NCBI RefSeq assembly: GCF_000775915.1
Contig: NZ_BBLT01000002.1
Span: 62,001 to 126,000, forward strand
Length of the DNA: 64,000 nucleotides
DNA from: Sporocytophaga myxococcoides
GTDB lineage: Bacteria; Bacteroidota; Bacteroidia; Cytophagales; Cytophagaceae
Direction of reading: 5' to 3'
The notes beneath the pieces were generated by a model. That model was given only the letters and a program-made list of their open reading frames with translations, was not told the DNA's origin and made no database searches. Shown one piece after another: positions 1 to 8,351 of this stretch (within the stretch, counting starts at the first letter, position 1; each line of letters starts with the position of its first letter). A program made the position numbers and the translations under genes.

Positions 1-858
1 ATTTCCATTAATTCTACACAGCAGATTACCAAAGCCATGAAAATGGTTGCTGCTGCTAAGCTTAGAAGAGCTCAGGACAATATTATCAAGATTCGTCCTT
101 ACGCTGAAAAGCTCAATGGAATATTAAATAATATAACTGCAAGTCTTGAAGGATCTGTAGAAAATCCATACTCTGAGATAAGAGAAGTAAAAAACGTATT
201 GATCGTTGTCGTTACTTCTGACAGAGGTTTGGCAGGAGCTTTTAATACTAACTCAATAAAAGCTGCTCTTGCTCTTGTTAATGGAAGGTACAAAGCTCAG
301 TATGAACAGGGAAATGTTAAATTTCTTTGTATTGGAAAGAAAGGATTAGATACTTTCCAAAAAAGAGGAGCTAATGTAATTCCTGATTATGCAGGAATGT
401 TTCATGAGTTAAATTTCAGTACAGCAAGAAAAGCAGCTGAGTTTGCAATGGAAGGATTCCTTAATAAGGAATATGATGAAGTTGTTATAGTTTATAATGA
501 GTTCAAAAATGTTGCGACTCAGGTTGTGAAAACAGAACAGTTTCTTCCTTTGATTCAGGATAGTTCTGAAGAGCAGAATTCTTCTAAAGATCAGGAAATT
601 GATTATATCTTTGAACCTTCTAAAGAAGAAATTGTCAAAGGATTAATTCCTAAATCTTTGAAAATTCAGTTCTACAAAGCTTTATTAGAGTCTTTTGCTT
701 CTGAGCACGGTGCTCGTATGACTGCGATGGATAAAGCTACCGAAAATGCCAAAGAACTTTTGAAAGAGCTTCGTCTGATGTACAACAGAACAAGGCAGGC
801 TGCGATTACCAAAGAGATCCTGGAGATTGTTGCCGGAGCAGAGGCACTTTCTAAATAA
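1..858 (+). CDS. atpG: ATP synthase F1 gamma subunit, 5' end cut by window
   Basis: Central rotor shaft of the F1 sector of the cytoplasmic face of ATP synthase, coupling proton flow through Fo to ATP synthesis. The reading frame is open from base 1, and the residues before the first in-window ATG (base 37), ISINSTQQITKAMKMVAAAKL, are the conserved gamma N-terminal helix, so the true start lies roughly 10-15 codons upstream of the window. The C-terminal helix is also typical (TENAKELLKELRLMYNRTRQ, then ITKEI and IVAGAEAL). Length fits the family of about 290 residues. atpA would be expected just upstream. A strong terminator follows directly. I am very sure of the identity. Confidence 0.97.
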   Translation: MSINSTQQITKAMKMVAAAKLRRAQDNIIKIRPYAEKLNGILNNITASLEGSVENPYSEIREVKNVLIVVVTSDRGLAGAFNTNSIKAALALVNGRYKAQYEQGNVKFLCIGKKGLDTFQKRGANVIPDYAGMFHELNFSTARKAAEFAMEGFLNKEYDEVVIVYNEFKNVATQVVKTEQFLPLIQDSSEEQNSSKDQEIDYIFEPSKEEIVKGLIPKSLKIQFYKALLESFASEHGARMTAMDKATENAKELLKELRLMYNRTRQAAITKEILEIVAGAEALSK

Positions 859-875
859 ATATTAAGTAATATTGA

Positions 876-907
876 AAAAAGCTCATCTACTTTGATGAGC
901 TTTTTTG
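876..907 (+). terminator. Rho-independent terminator after atpG
   Basis: A 7-base stem GCTCATC/GATGAGC (881-887 with 894-900) around a 6-base loop is followed by a run of six T and preceded by a run of six A, so it can work in both directions. It closes the ATP synthase operon. The first ATG of the next gene lies inside the hairpin. Confidence 0.85.
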
Positions 908-1770
908 TTTTATCCGGAAAATATTTGATACAGAGACTTTTCCAATTTGTCATTTTCTCAAATCTTTTTATTAGTGTAAGTTCCATTACGCTTACATTAT
1001 CTACTTTTCTTATACTCAATACTAATTTTGGATCTCACGATGTTCCTTTCTTACTTTTTATTTTTGCTTCGACTTTCCTAACCTATAATGTGCATATCTG
1101 GTATAAAAAAGCAGGAGATGATGCTTCACTGCCTAGAAATATCTGGAGAATGCGGCATTCTGTTCTCATAAAGAACTTGTTTGTATTTTTTTTGATGGGC
1201 TTACTCGTCTCTTTGTTTTTTATTTCGAGTAAAGTAATTTGGTTTACAATGCATCTTGCTGTATTTAGTCTTTTTTATTCTGCACCTTTATTAAATTTTA
1301 AAAGAATTCCTTTTCTGAAAATTTTTCTCATTTCCTATGTCTGGTCTGTTAGTACAGTAGTTCTTCCTTCCATTAATAAAGGGCTTGGTTTTTTTGATAA
1401 AGAGGTGATTGAAATTTTTGTACAGAGGTTTATTTTTATCCTAGCACTTGCCATACCGTTCGATATTAGAGATATAGAATTGGATAAAAGAAATAACATC
1501 GATACTCTGCCTACTTTAATGGGCTTTGGAGGGGCAAAGTTACTTTCTGTTATTTTACTGATTCTATTTATTTTGTTGGGTTGCCTTTTTTATGGTCTGG
1601 ATTATACCTTTTATTCACGTCTGGCAATCGGAATTTTAGCAATATTTTTAATTTTAAAAATAAAGAGATCCAGGTCGGATCTCTATTATATGGTAGGTAT
1701 AGACGGAATAATGATCCTGTCTTATGTTTTTTTGTTTGTTTTTAAGATGCTTTTTAGCCTTGGTATTTAA
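895..1770 (+). CDS. UbiA-family prenyltransferase-like membrane protein
   Basis: A polytopic membrane protein of about 291 residues with roughly eight hydrophobic segments, resembling the UbiA superfamily that transfers prenyl groups in quinone, heme or lipid synthesis. The second aspartate-rich motif is clear (DIRDIELDKRNNIDTLP, near residue 190). The first motif, usually NDxxDxxxD, is degenerate here: the matching stretch reads TYNVHIWYK, as I recall for other Bacteroidota members of this family. Substrate is unknown. The start is uncertain: ATG 895 sits inside the atpG terminator hairpin, and TTG 925 is an alternative that gives a first membrane helix almost at once. The 3' end overlaps convergent purM by 17 bases. 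Confidence 0.7.
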   Translation: MSFFVLSGKYLIQRLFQFVIFSNLFISVSSITLTLSTFLILNTNFGSHDVPFLLFIFASTFLTYNVHIWYKKAGDDASLPRNIWRMRHSVLIKNLFVFFLMGLLVSLFFISSKVIWFTMHLAVFSLFYSAPLLNFKRIPFLKIFLISYVWSVSTVVLPSINKGLGFFDKEVIEIFVQRFIFILALAIPFDIRDIELDKRNNIDTLPTLMGFGGAKLLSVILLILFILLGCLFYGLDYTFYSRLAIGILAIFLILKIKRSRSDLYYMVGIDGIMILSYVFLFVFKMLFSLGI

Positions 1771-2926
1771 ATTCCCCTTTTTCAGATTTGATTGTAAGGG
1801 TTTTACCTTCACCTTTTTCAACCTTCCCAACTATTTGTGCTTCAATATTGAATGATTGGGCTATTTTGATGATTTCCTGAGCATGTTTTTCCTCAAGATA
1901 CAATTCCATTCTGTGCCCCATATTGAAAACTTTATACATTTCTTTCCAGTCGGTTCCACTTTCTATTTGTATTACCTCAAATAATGGGGGAACAGGGAAT
2001 AGATTATCTTTTACAATGTGTAAATTTTCTATAAAATGAAGAATCTTTGTTTGTCCGCCTCCGCTGCAATGGACTGCTCCATGAATGTTTGACCTGTGCT
2101 GATTGAGAATTTCTTTCATAACAGGGGCATATGTTCTTGTTGGTGATAATACTAATTTACCAAGATCAACAGGAACATCATTTATTTTATCAGTTATATT
2201 TCTTGAACCTGAATATACAAGATCAGATGAGATTGCCTGGTCGAAGCTTTCAGGGTATTTTGCAGCTAATTCTTTTGAAAAAACATCGTGTCTTGCCGAA
2301 GTTAGGCCATTGCTGCCCATTCCTCCATTGTAAAATTTTTCATAAGTTGCCTGTCCATAGGATGCCATACCCACTATTACATCACCTTCTTTTATTCTGT
2401 CATTACTGATTACGTCACTTCTTTTCATTCTTGAAATTACAGTACTATCTACAATTACTGTTCTGACGAGATCGCCTACGTCAGCAGTTTCTCCACCTGT
2501 ACTGTATATTTCTATACCATTATCTCTTAGCATTTGAAGAACATCTTCAGTACCATTGATGATTTCAGCGATTACCTCTCCCGGAATCAGGTTTTTGTTC
2601 CTTCCTATTGTGGAGGAAAGTAATATTGTATCCAATGCTCCGACACACAGCAGGTCATCAATATTCATAATAATGGCATCTTGTGCAATTCCCTTCCAGA
2701 CAGATATATCCCCGGTTTCTTTCCAGTAAATATATGCAAGTGAGGATTTTGTCCCGGCACCATCTGCATGCATAACATTGCAATAATCCTTGTCTCCTCC
2801 TAAAAAATCGGGTACAATTTTGCAGAATGCTTTTGGGAACAATCCTTTATCAAGTGTTTTAATAGCATTATGTACGTCTTCTTTGGATGAGGAAACTCCT
2901 CTCTGCATGTATCTGTCGTTACTCAT
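1754..2926 (-). CDS. purM: Phosphoribosylformylglycinamidine cyclo-ligase (AIR synthase)
   Basis: Cytoplasmic enzyme of purine synthesis that closes the imidazole ring of FGAM with ATP to give AIR. The N-terminal ATP-binding half shows HADGAGTKSS (about residues 53-62) and NIDDLLCVGA; YSTGGETADVGDLV and the glycine-rich GMGSNGLTSARH follow, all family hallmarks. At 390 residues it is longer than the roughly 345 of enterobacterial PurM, which fits the Bacteroidota subtype as I know it. It stands alone here, tail to tail with the UbiA-like gene and separated from the upstream PorE-like gene by a terminator, so it probably has its own promoter; a TATTTTTG box at about 2946-2953 overlaps the terminator's T run and is only weak evidence. 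Identity is secure. Confidence 0.95.
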   Translation of the reverse strand: MSNDRYMQRGVSSSKEDVHNAIKTLDKGLFPKAFCKIVPDFLGGDKDYCNVMHADGAGTKSSLAYIYWKETGDISVWKGIAQDAIIMNIDDLLCVGALDTILLSSTIGRNKNLIPGEVIAEIINGTEDVLQMLRDNGIEIYSTGGETADVGDLVRTVIVDSTVISRMKRSDVISNDRIKEGDVIVGMASYGQATYEKFYNGGMGSNGLTSARHDVFSKELAAKYPESFDQAISSDLVYSGSRNITDKINDVPVDLGKLVLSPTRTYAPVMKEILNQHRSNIHGAVHCSGGGQTKILHFIENLHIVKDNLFPVPPLFEVIQIESGTDWKEMYKVFNMGHRMELYLEEKHAQEIIKIAQSFNIEAQIVGKVEKGEGKTLTIKSEKGEFKYQG

Positions 2927-2952
2927 TTAATTAATTTTTGGAATTACAAAAA

Positions 2953-2983
2953 TAAAAAAAGTCCCGGTTTCTGACCGGGACTT
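2953..2983 (-). terminator. Rho-independent terminator of the PorE-like gene
   Basis: An 8-base GC-rich stem (GTCCCGGT at 2961-2968 with ACCGGGAC at 2974-2981) and a 5-base loop are followed on the minus strand by a run of seven T. It ends transcription from the gene upstream at 3005-5065 just before purM. Confidence 0.88.
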
Positions 2984-3004
2984 TCTAGGATTTATCTTTA
3001 ATGA

Positions 3005-5065
3005 TTATTCAGACTTAATTTCTTCACTTGTGCCTGTACTATCTTCATCTTCACCTTTCATCTTGATCTTTATTGTTTGATCTCCTTCAGCCTCATCCTT
3101 TTTCTTAATGGTTATATTAGGATTTGTTACATTGGTGATTGTAAACTCTGTACGACGGTTTCTCTGGTGATCTTCTTCAGTCTGAGCATTTTTAACAAGA
3201 GGCTTGTCCTCTCCATAACCTTTCGGTGTAATTCTATCTTTTGCTATGCCCTTGGAAATAATATAATCTACAGCTGACTGAGCACGTTTTTGAGAAAGTT
3301 TTCTGTTGTAATCTGCGGACCCCCTTTCATCTGTATGCGAACTTAATTCAATTTTTATCTCTGGATTGTCAACGAGTAATTGAACAATTTTTAGCAATTC
3401 CAAAGCTGCATCCGGTCTGATATCCCACTTGTTAAAGTCGTAGTAAATATTATCAATTACTATGGTTACGCCAACCTCGATTTTGGGTAATACCATTTTA
3501 TAAGGAATTTTTATAAAGGATTCACCCGGACCTAATTTTTCAAACGGAATTTTGGTCCCGACAGTTGAGAGTTCTCCATTGCTTTCTTTTAAATAACCAA
3601 ACCTTGCTCCTATAATTTTATAACGGGTTTCTGGTTCGATCTCATAGGTATATTTCCCGGCAGCATTTGAGGTAAGTGCTGCAATGGTATCTCCCTTTGC
3701 GCTTACCAGCTGAATTCTTGCTGAGTCCAAAGGTATCTCTGTTTTATCATCCTTAGTAACTCCCACTATTAAACCATCCAGAATATAATGGGCGATTTTA
3801 ATTTTAGACTTGTCAAGAAACTCATAAATATCATCATCTCCTTTTCCATTTGGTCTATTGGAAGAGAAATAACCAGTCAACGTATCTTTAAATGTAATAG
3901 CGAAGTCATCATAGCTTGTATTGATAGGACGACCTAAGTTTTCAATTTTTAGTTTGTTTTTGGTTGAATCTTTTCTCACAACAAACAAATCCATACCTCC
4001 CAGAGATGGGTGTCCATCTGAAGAGAAGTAGAATATCCCTCTGCTATCTTCATAGGGGAAAAGCTCATTACCTCTGGTATTTATTGGAGTGCCAAGGTTG
4101 GTTACATTTCCCCATTCTCCTTTTTCATCCTTTGTTGCCTTATAAATATCTACCCCTCCGTTAGCATCACCGCTTTCTCTGTTTGATGCAAAGTAAAGTG
4201 TTTTTCCATCAGCAGAAAGAGCAGGAGAGGAGTCCCATGCATCCGGGTCACTTATTGGAAGCATCTTAGGCTCAGACCAGACACCAGCTTGCAGAACTGA
4301 TTCGTAAATATCCACGTCTTTAGCGCCTTTTTTGCTACCTGTATTTCCACGAGAAAAAATCATTGTTTTGCCATCTTTGGAGAAGGTTGCTGACGCTTCA
4401 TGCGCATCTTCAGTATTGATAGCTTCAGGGAGTTTTCTTGCCTGGCCACTGAAATAGTCTGCACCATCAAAAATAAACTCATATAAATCCGTAAATCCTG
4501 TTCCTGAGGCAGTATGCATTTTTTGTGCATCTCTGTTGGAGGTAAAATACAGCTTGTCATTTTTGAAAGTCGGAGAATATTCTGTAAATGGCGAATTCAG
4601 CTTGTCAAGGTTTTTAACCTCGAAATAAGACTTCTTCTCAACTATGTCATTAAGAACTTTAAGATTTTCCAGCTCATTCTTTGCCCTGTTTACAAGGTCA
4701 AAGTTCTGGCCTATTTTAACATAATTTGAAAGTTGTTTAGCTGCGCCAACATAATTGCCAACCGCTTTAAGTGCAAATCCGTAATAGTAATATGCTTCTT
4801 CCTGATTGGTATTGTTTTCTACAGCTTTCGCATAAAAGGGCTCAGCCTCCTGCATTCTGTTGGACCGTCTGAACGATTCTGCGATATAATAATTCGCATC
4901 TGATGGCCCTCCTTTACTTACAGATTGCTGAAAGTTTTCAATTGCAGGCTGATATTCGGCCTGCTCATAATGTTGCATTCCTTTTTTATAGGATTTCATG
5001 GCTGAAGGAGTACAGCCTGCAAGAATTACCAGTAAACAAAAGAATTTAGAAAGATTGAGCTTCAT
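3005..5065 (-). CDS. PorE-like outer membrane lipoprotein: TPR, beta-propeller, CRD, OmpA
   Basis: Predicted outer-membrane lipoprotein that binds peptidoglycan. A signal peptide ends at lipobox LAGC (Cys18). TPR helices span about residues 25-140, PD40/TolB-type beta-propeller blades about 150-410 (FTSNR, FSRGN, FASNRESG, FSSDGHPSLGG, FSSNRPNGKGDDD), a carboxypeptidase-regulatory-like domain about 425-520, and an OmpA C-terminal domain about 535-650 (SSHTDERGSADYN, GYGEDKPL). This order and length are those of Porphyromonas gingivalis PorE (PG1058), a lipoprotein needed for type IX secretion that anchors the machine to the wall. Since Bacteroidota carry several paralogues with this layout, assignment to PorE itself is inference; sprA in the same window supports a T9SS role. 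Single-gene unit with its own terminator. Confidence 0.82.
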   Translation of the reverse strand: MKLNLSKFFCLLVILAGCTPSAMKSYKKGMQHYEQAEYQPAIENFQQSVSKGGPSDANYYIAESFRRSNRMQEAEPFYAKAVENNTNQEEAYYYYGFALKAVGNYVGAAKQLSNYVKIGQNFDLVNRAKNELENLKVLNDIVEKKSYFEVKNLDKLNSPFTEYSPTFKNDKLYFTSNRDAQKMHTASGTGFTDLYEFIFDGADYFSGQARKLPEAINTEDAHEASATFSKDGKTMIFSRGNTGSKKGAKDVDIYESVLQAGVWSEPKMLPISDPDAWDSSPALSADGKTLYFASNRESGDANGGVDIYKATKDEKGEWGNVTNLGTPINTRGNELFPYEDSRGIFYFSSDGHPSLGGMDLFVVRKDSTKNKLKIENLGRPINTSYDDFAITFKDTLTGYFSSNRPNGKGDDDIYEFLDKSKIKIAHYILDGLIVGVTKDDKTEIPLDSARIQLVSAKGDTIAALTSNAAGKYTYEIEPETRYKIIGARFGYLKESNGELSTVGTKIPFEKLGPGESFIKIPYKMVLPKIEVGVTIVIDNIYYDFNKWDIRPDAALELLKIVQLLVDNPEIKIELSSHTDERGSADYNRKLSQKRAQSAVDYIISKGIAKDRITPKGYGEDKPLVKNAQTEEDHQRNRRTEFTITNVTNPNITIKKKDEAEGDQTIKIKMKGEDEDSTGTSEEIKSE

Positions 5066-5205
5066 CTTGAGTTTTTATAAATAGTCTAAACTATGCTTTG
5101 CACAAATATGCATATATTAAAAGAGTATATGCTGAAATTATTTCAACATATTCCCTTAAAATATCAAATTTAAAAAACTTTTTGAAAAATATAATTATTT
5201 GCCTG

Positions 5206-5709
5206 TCAGTTATTAAAAAAACGGGATGCCCAAGAGTTTTTAGCGGGTATTTCCCAGTTCATTTGCAATTCCTGAAGACTGCTAATTGTATTGTTATAGA
5301 TCAGAGTTTCCTTTGTAATTATACCTTGCTTTATGGCAGTGGAAACTTCGTTAAATTTTACAATGTGGATTGGAGATGAGGCATTTTTGTACGCCACTAA
5401 GGATCTGTCGAGGAGATTAGTGCCTGTCTGTGAAGCTATCTCTCTTATTATTACGACAGATTTATCAATAGAACAACCACTTGCATCTGATATACTTTCA
5501 TCAACAGCTAAAATGATAAATCTGTTGAATCGGATTTCAAAAGTGCCTGTGAGCTTTCTGCCATGACTTTCCCATCCTGAAATGAATGTATATAATTTTT
5601 CAGAAATATAGTCCTGTTCTTCTAACGAAAATTCTCTGTCCGATTGATATACCCAGACTTTAGAAGTTTCTGGAAAACTGGCAATTTTGGGTTGTTCTGG
5701 AATAATCAT
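5206..5709 (-). CDS. Bacteroidota conserved protein usually mislabelled 'ABC transporter ATPase'
   Basis: A soluble protein of 167 residues belonging, as I recall, to a small Bacteroidota family that databases often call 'ABC transporter ATPase'. The sequence contains no Walker A loop, signature motif or Walker B, so that name is not supported. Conserved-looking stretches are VWVYQSDREFS near the N-terminus and the central AVDES...GCSIDKSV with one cysteine. I start it at ATG 5709, one base after the stop of the upstream Fe-S gene; a longer reading from 5733 would overlap that gene by 23 bases and adds nothing family-like. The tight coupling to two Fe-S proteins suggests a helper role in that redox complex. 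Function unknown. Confidence 0.75.
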   Translation of the reverse strand: MIIPEQPKIASFPETSKVWVYQSDREFSLEEQDYISEKLYTFISGWESHGRKLTGTFEIRFNRFIILAVDESISDASGCSIDKSVVIIREIASQTGTNLLDRSLVAYKNASSPIHIVKFNEVSTAIKQGIITKETLIYNNTISSLQELQMNWEIPAKNSWASRFFNN

Positions 5710-5710
5710 T

Positions 5711-6508
5711 TTATAGTCCTTCGTACTTGGCAATTAATTCTGCAATATCGTAAACTTTTATTTCAGATTCTTTTTCTTTGTTTTTAACTCCATCAGATAA
5801 CATAGTCATGCAAAAGGGACAAGCTGCTGCAATAACTTTTGCTCCTGTTCCGATCGCCTCTTCTGTTCTTTCAATATTTATATCCTTGAAACCGGGCTCG
5901 GGTTCTTTAAACATTTGTGCCCCACCTGCTCCACAGCACAAACCTTTAGTTCTGGATCTTTTCATTTCAACCAGTTCAGCATCCAGAATTTCAAGTACTT
6001 TTCTTGGTGCTTCATATATATTGTTTGAGCGTCCAAGGTAACAAGAGTCATGGTAAGTTATTTTTTTACCTTTAAATTCACCTCCCCCCTGCAATTTTAT
6101 TTTTCCTTCATTAATAAGTTGTTGAAGGAATTCAGAATGGTGAAGCACTTCATAGTTTCCACCAAGTTCCGGATATTCGTTTTTGATGGTATTAAAGCAA
6201 TGAGGACATGCTGTTACAATTTTTTTTATCCCATAAGCATTCAATACTTCAATATTACTCACTGCCTGAACCTGAAAAAGGAATTCATTTCCGGCTCTTT
6301 TCGCAGGTTCTCCCGTACATGATTCTTCTGTCCCTAAAACTGCAAAGTTAACAGATAGTTTATTTAAAATTTTAACAAATGCTGCAGTAATTGATTTTGC
6401 ACGTTCGTCAAAGGAGCCTGCACAACCTACCCAGAATAAAATTTCCGGAGTTACTCCTTTTGCTGCCAGCTCGGCCATTGTTGGAACATTTATCATATTT
6501 TCACTCAT
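5711..6508 (-). CDS. Cysteine-rich CCG-domain (Fe-S) oxidoreductase subunit
   Basis: Cytoplasmic protein of 265 residues with two cysteine-rich CCG domains like heterodisulfide reductase subunit B and the GlpC/LldE/GlcF group, which bind a special Fe-S cluster and pass electrons. The motif halves are visible: ACPHCFNTIKNEYP about residue 104, DSCYLGR about 160, LCCGAGGAQMF about 195 and AACPFCMTML about 232. It lies 21 bases after the membrane Fe-S protein gene (6530-7852) and 1 base before the small conserved gene, so the three are almost certainly one operon and one complex. The electron donor is not evident from sequence. The split over two genes of the HdrC-like and HdrB-like parts is usual for this group. 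Confidence 0.85.
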   Translation of the reverse strand: MSENMINVPTMAELAAKGVTPEILFWVGCAGSFDERAKSITAAFVKILNKLSVNFAVLGTEESCTGEPAKRAGNEFLFQVQAVSNIEVLNAYGIKKIVTACPHCFNTIKNEYPELGGNYEVLHHSEFLQQLINEGKIKLQGGGEFKGKKITYHDSCYLGRSNNIYEAPRKVLEILDAELVEMKRSRTKGLCCGAGGAQMFKEPEPGFKDINIERTEEAIGTGAKVIAAACPFCMTMLSDGVKNKEKESEIKVYDIAELIAKYEGL

Positions 6509-6529
6509 ATCTTTATCAACTTCAATTAT

Positions 6530-7852
6530 TTATTGATTTAATTTTTGAACCCAGTTTAACCTGTCCGAAGGGGAAAATTTCCACGGTGCAAAGTTGTTCT
6601 CAATATTGGAAAACATACCATTCCATGCAGCAGGAGCTTGTGATTCCTCCATTATTTTGAATCTTCTGAGCTGAAGGATAATGCTAACCGGATCGATATT
6701 TACTGGACAGGCCTCAACACATGCGTTGCAGGTAGTACAAGCCATAATCTCTTCCACTGTAATATAATCCCCAAGTAAAGATTTACCGTCCTGATGGTCT
6801 TTTCCGTTTGCTTCAATATTCCTTCCCACTTCTTCAAGTCTGTCTCTTGTATCCATCATGATTTTCCTGGGACTCAGTTTTTTACCTGTCAGATTAGCAG
6901 GGCATTGAGATGTGCATCTGCCACACTCTGTGCAGCTATATGCCTCCATTAAATTTTTCCAAGTCAGATCTTGAACATCTTTTGCCCCAAACCTTCCGGG
7001 TGCTACATTTTCATTGCCTGAATCAACAGGAAGATTAAGCATTAATTTAACCTCTTTGGTTACTTCAGGCATATTTGATAATCTACCTGCCGGGTCCAGT
7101 TTACTGAAATAAGTATTGGGGAAAGAAATAAAAATATGCAGATGCTTTGAATCTGTGAATACATACATGGCAAAAGCAAATATCCCCATGATATGTGCCC
7201 ACCATCCAAATCTTTCAATAAATATCAATTCAGAAGTTCCCAGACCATTAAATAATGGCTTCAGAAAACTTGTAAAGAAGAAATCACCTGTAGAAATATA
7301 GTGTTCAGAGCCTCTTGATTGTAGTATGCCATCAGAGGTGTTCATGCTAAGGAAGCAAATCATAAGAAAAATTTCAATGGAAAGAATAAGGTTTGCATCT
7401 AGCTTTGGCCAACGCTTCATTTCTTCTCCATCAAATCTTTTTACTTTTATAATATTTCTTCTGACTAAGAAAATAGCACATGAGACTAGTACTGAAATGG
7501 CCAGGAATTCGAATATATTGATCAGGGAAGGATATAAGCCTTTAAAGACCGGGGCAAATATTCTGTGGGTTCCAAACAGTCCGTCAATTATAATTTCAAG
7601 GACTTCAATGTTTATGATTATAAAGCCGAGATAAACAAAGAGGTGAAGAATGGCAGGTAAAGGTTTTTTAAACATCTTTTTTTGACCCAAAGCAACCAAT
7701 ACCATCATTTTAAGCCTTTCTCGCGGCCGGTCATACAGGTTGACGTCTCTACCCAATAAAATATTTCTTCTTATTCTCAAGATGCTTTTTGTTATGAAAA
7801 ATCCTGATACAGAAAGAAGAATCAAGAAAATAACCTGGGGTAAAAATTCCAT
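6530..7852 (-). CDS. Membrane-bound 4Fe-4S ferredoxin-type oxidoreductase subunit
   Basis: A 440-residue protein with five or six membrane segments in the first 260 residues (starting with FLPQVIFLILLSVSGFFI) and two 4Fe-4S motifs in the C-terminal part: CTECGRCTSQCP about residue 312 and CTTCNACVEACP about 367. The membrane half resembles NarI/DsrM-like quinone-linked anchors and the Fe-S half the HdrC/GlpC proteins. With the CCG protein downstream it probably moves electrons between a cytoplasmic donor and the quinone pool in the inner membrane; substrate unknown. First gene of the three-gene operon, facing tRNA-Phe across a 77-base gap. Confidence 0.85.
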   Translation of the reverse strand: MEFLPQVIFLILLSVSGFFITKSILRIRRNILLGRDVNLYDRPRERLKMMVLVALGQKKMFKKPLPAILHLFVYLGFIIINIEVLEIIIDGLFGTHRIFAPVFKGLYPSLINIFEFLAISVLVSCAIFLVRRNIIKVKRFDGEEMKRWPKLDANLILSIEIFLMICFLSMNTSDGILQSRGSEHYISTGDFFFTSFLKPLFNGLGTSELIFIERFGWWAHIMGIFAFAMYVFTDSKHLHIFISFPNTYFSKLDPAGRLSNMPEVTKEVKLMLNLPVDSGNENVAPGRFGAKDVQDLTWKNLMEAYSCTECGRCTSQCPANLTGKKLSPRKIMMDTRDRLEEVGRNIEANGKDHQDGKSLLGDYITVEEIMACTTCNACVEACPVNIDPVSIILQLRRFKIMEESQAPAAWNGMFSNIENNFAPWKFSPSDRLNWVQKLNQ

Positions 7853-7886
7853 AAATGAAAATATTTTAAAATTTATGTAAATATTG

Positions 7887-7917
7887 TTTGTTTAGTTATC
7901 AAAACCTAATATCTTTG
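7887..7917 (+). promoter_or_regulatory. Bacteroidota-type promoter of tRNA-Phe
   Basis: TTTG at 7887-7890, a spacer of exactly 19 bases and TATCTTTG at 7910-7917 match the Bacteroidota housekeeping sigma consensus (TTTG and TAnnTTTG at about -33 and -7). Transcription would begin about 5-8 bases before the mature tRNA. Confidence 0.75.
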
Positions 7918-7929
7918 CGCCACTTAATC

Positions 7930-8002
7930 GGGAACGTAGCTCAGTTGGTAGAGCAAAGGACTGAAAATCCTTGTGTCGGTGGTTCGATTCCACTCGTTCC
8001 CA
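7930..8002 (+). tRNA. tRNA-Phe (GAA)
   Basis: A 73-base cloverleaf: acceptor stem GGGAACG paired with CGTTCCC, D loop with AGTTGGTAGA, anticodon stem AGGAC/..TCCT with loop CTGAAAA giving anticodon GAA, and TGGTTCGATTCCA T arm. The discriminator is A at 8002 and the CCA end is not fully encoded (CA follows). It has its own promoter and terminator, so it is a single-gene unit. Confidence 0.97.
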
Positions 8003-8004
8003 CA

Positions 8005-8036
8005 GGGGCCTCAAAAGGGCCCTTTTTTATTTTTAA
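8005..8036 (+). terminator. Terminator after tRNA-Phe
   Basis: A stem GGGCC/GGCCC with a loop of about seven bases is followed by TTTTTTATTTTT. Confidence 0.8.
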
Positions 8037-8290
8037 AACGAATAATATAGTAAAACCGGGTTCTGGAGCTTTATTTTTTTCTTCTATCATATTCGTATCT
8101 CTTTCGGGCCAAATTTAATTTTAAAATTTATTAAGAGATTGATTCAAATTACAACCAGTTAATAATTTAAATCCTCTTGGATTGTTTATTCAATCACTAT
8201 CGATTTAATGAGAAACTTGGTTGCATTTATTGAGGATTAATTTATATTTTTTTGCTGATTTTTGAGCATTCAGTTCAGAGTTTATTTGAC
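8037..8290. other. Gene-free AT-rich spacer
   Basis: Between the tRNA-Phe terminator and the terminator of the pseudouridine synthase I see no start-to-stop reading frame with gene-like content, no repeat and no structured RNA. A short GATT-type hairpin near 8170 (AATCC and GGATT arms) is too small to mean anything alone. Confidence 0.5.
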
Positions 8291-8324
8291 AAAAAATAAG
8301 GCTGCCCTTTGTTAGAGCAGCCTT
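8291..8324 (-). terminator. Terminator of the pseudouridine synthase gene
   Basis: An 8-base perfect stem AAGGCTGC (8298-8305) with GCAGCCTT (8317-8324) is followed on the minus strand by TATTTTTTG. Confidence 0.85.
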
Positions 8325-8351
8325 GGTGAGTTTTATAAAAGGAACATTTAA

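Noticed and set aside
2131-2409. Plus-strand frames antisense to purM
   Set aside because: purM is a clear enzyme gene on the minus strand; these are complement shadows.
7888-8118. Frame running through tRNA-Phe
   Set aside because: It is only the open frame of the tRNA and its terminator; the cloverleaf explains the sequence.
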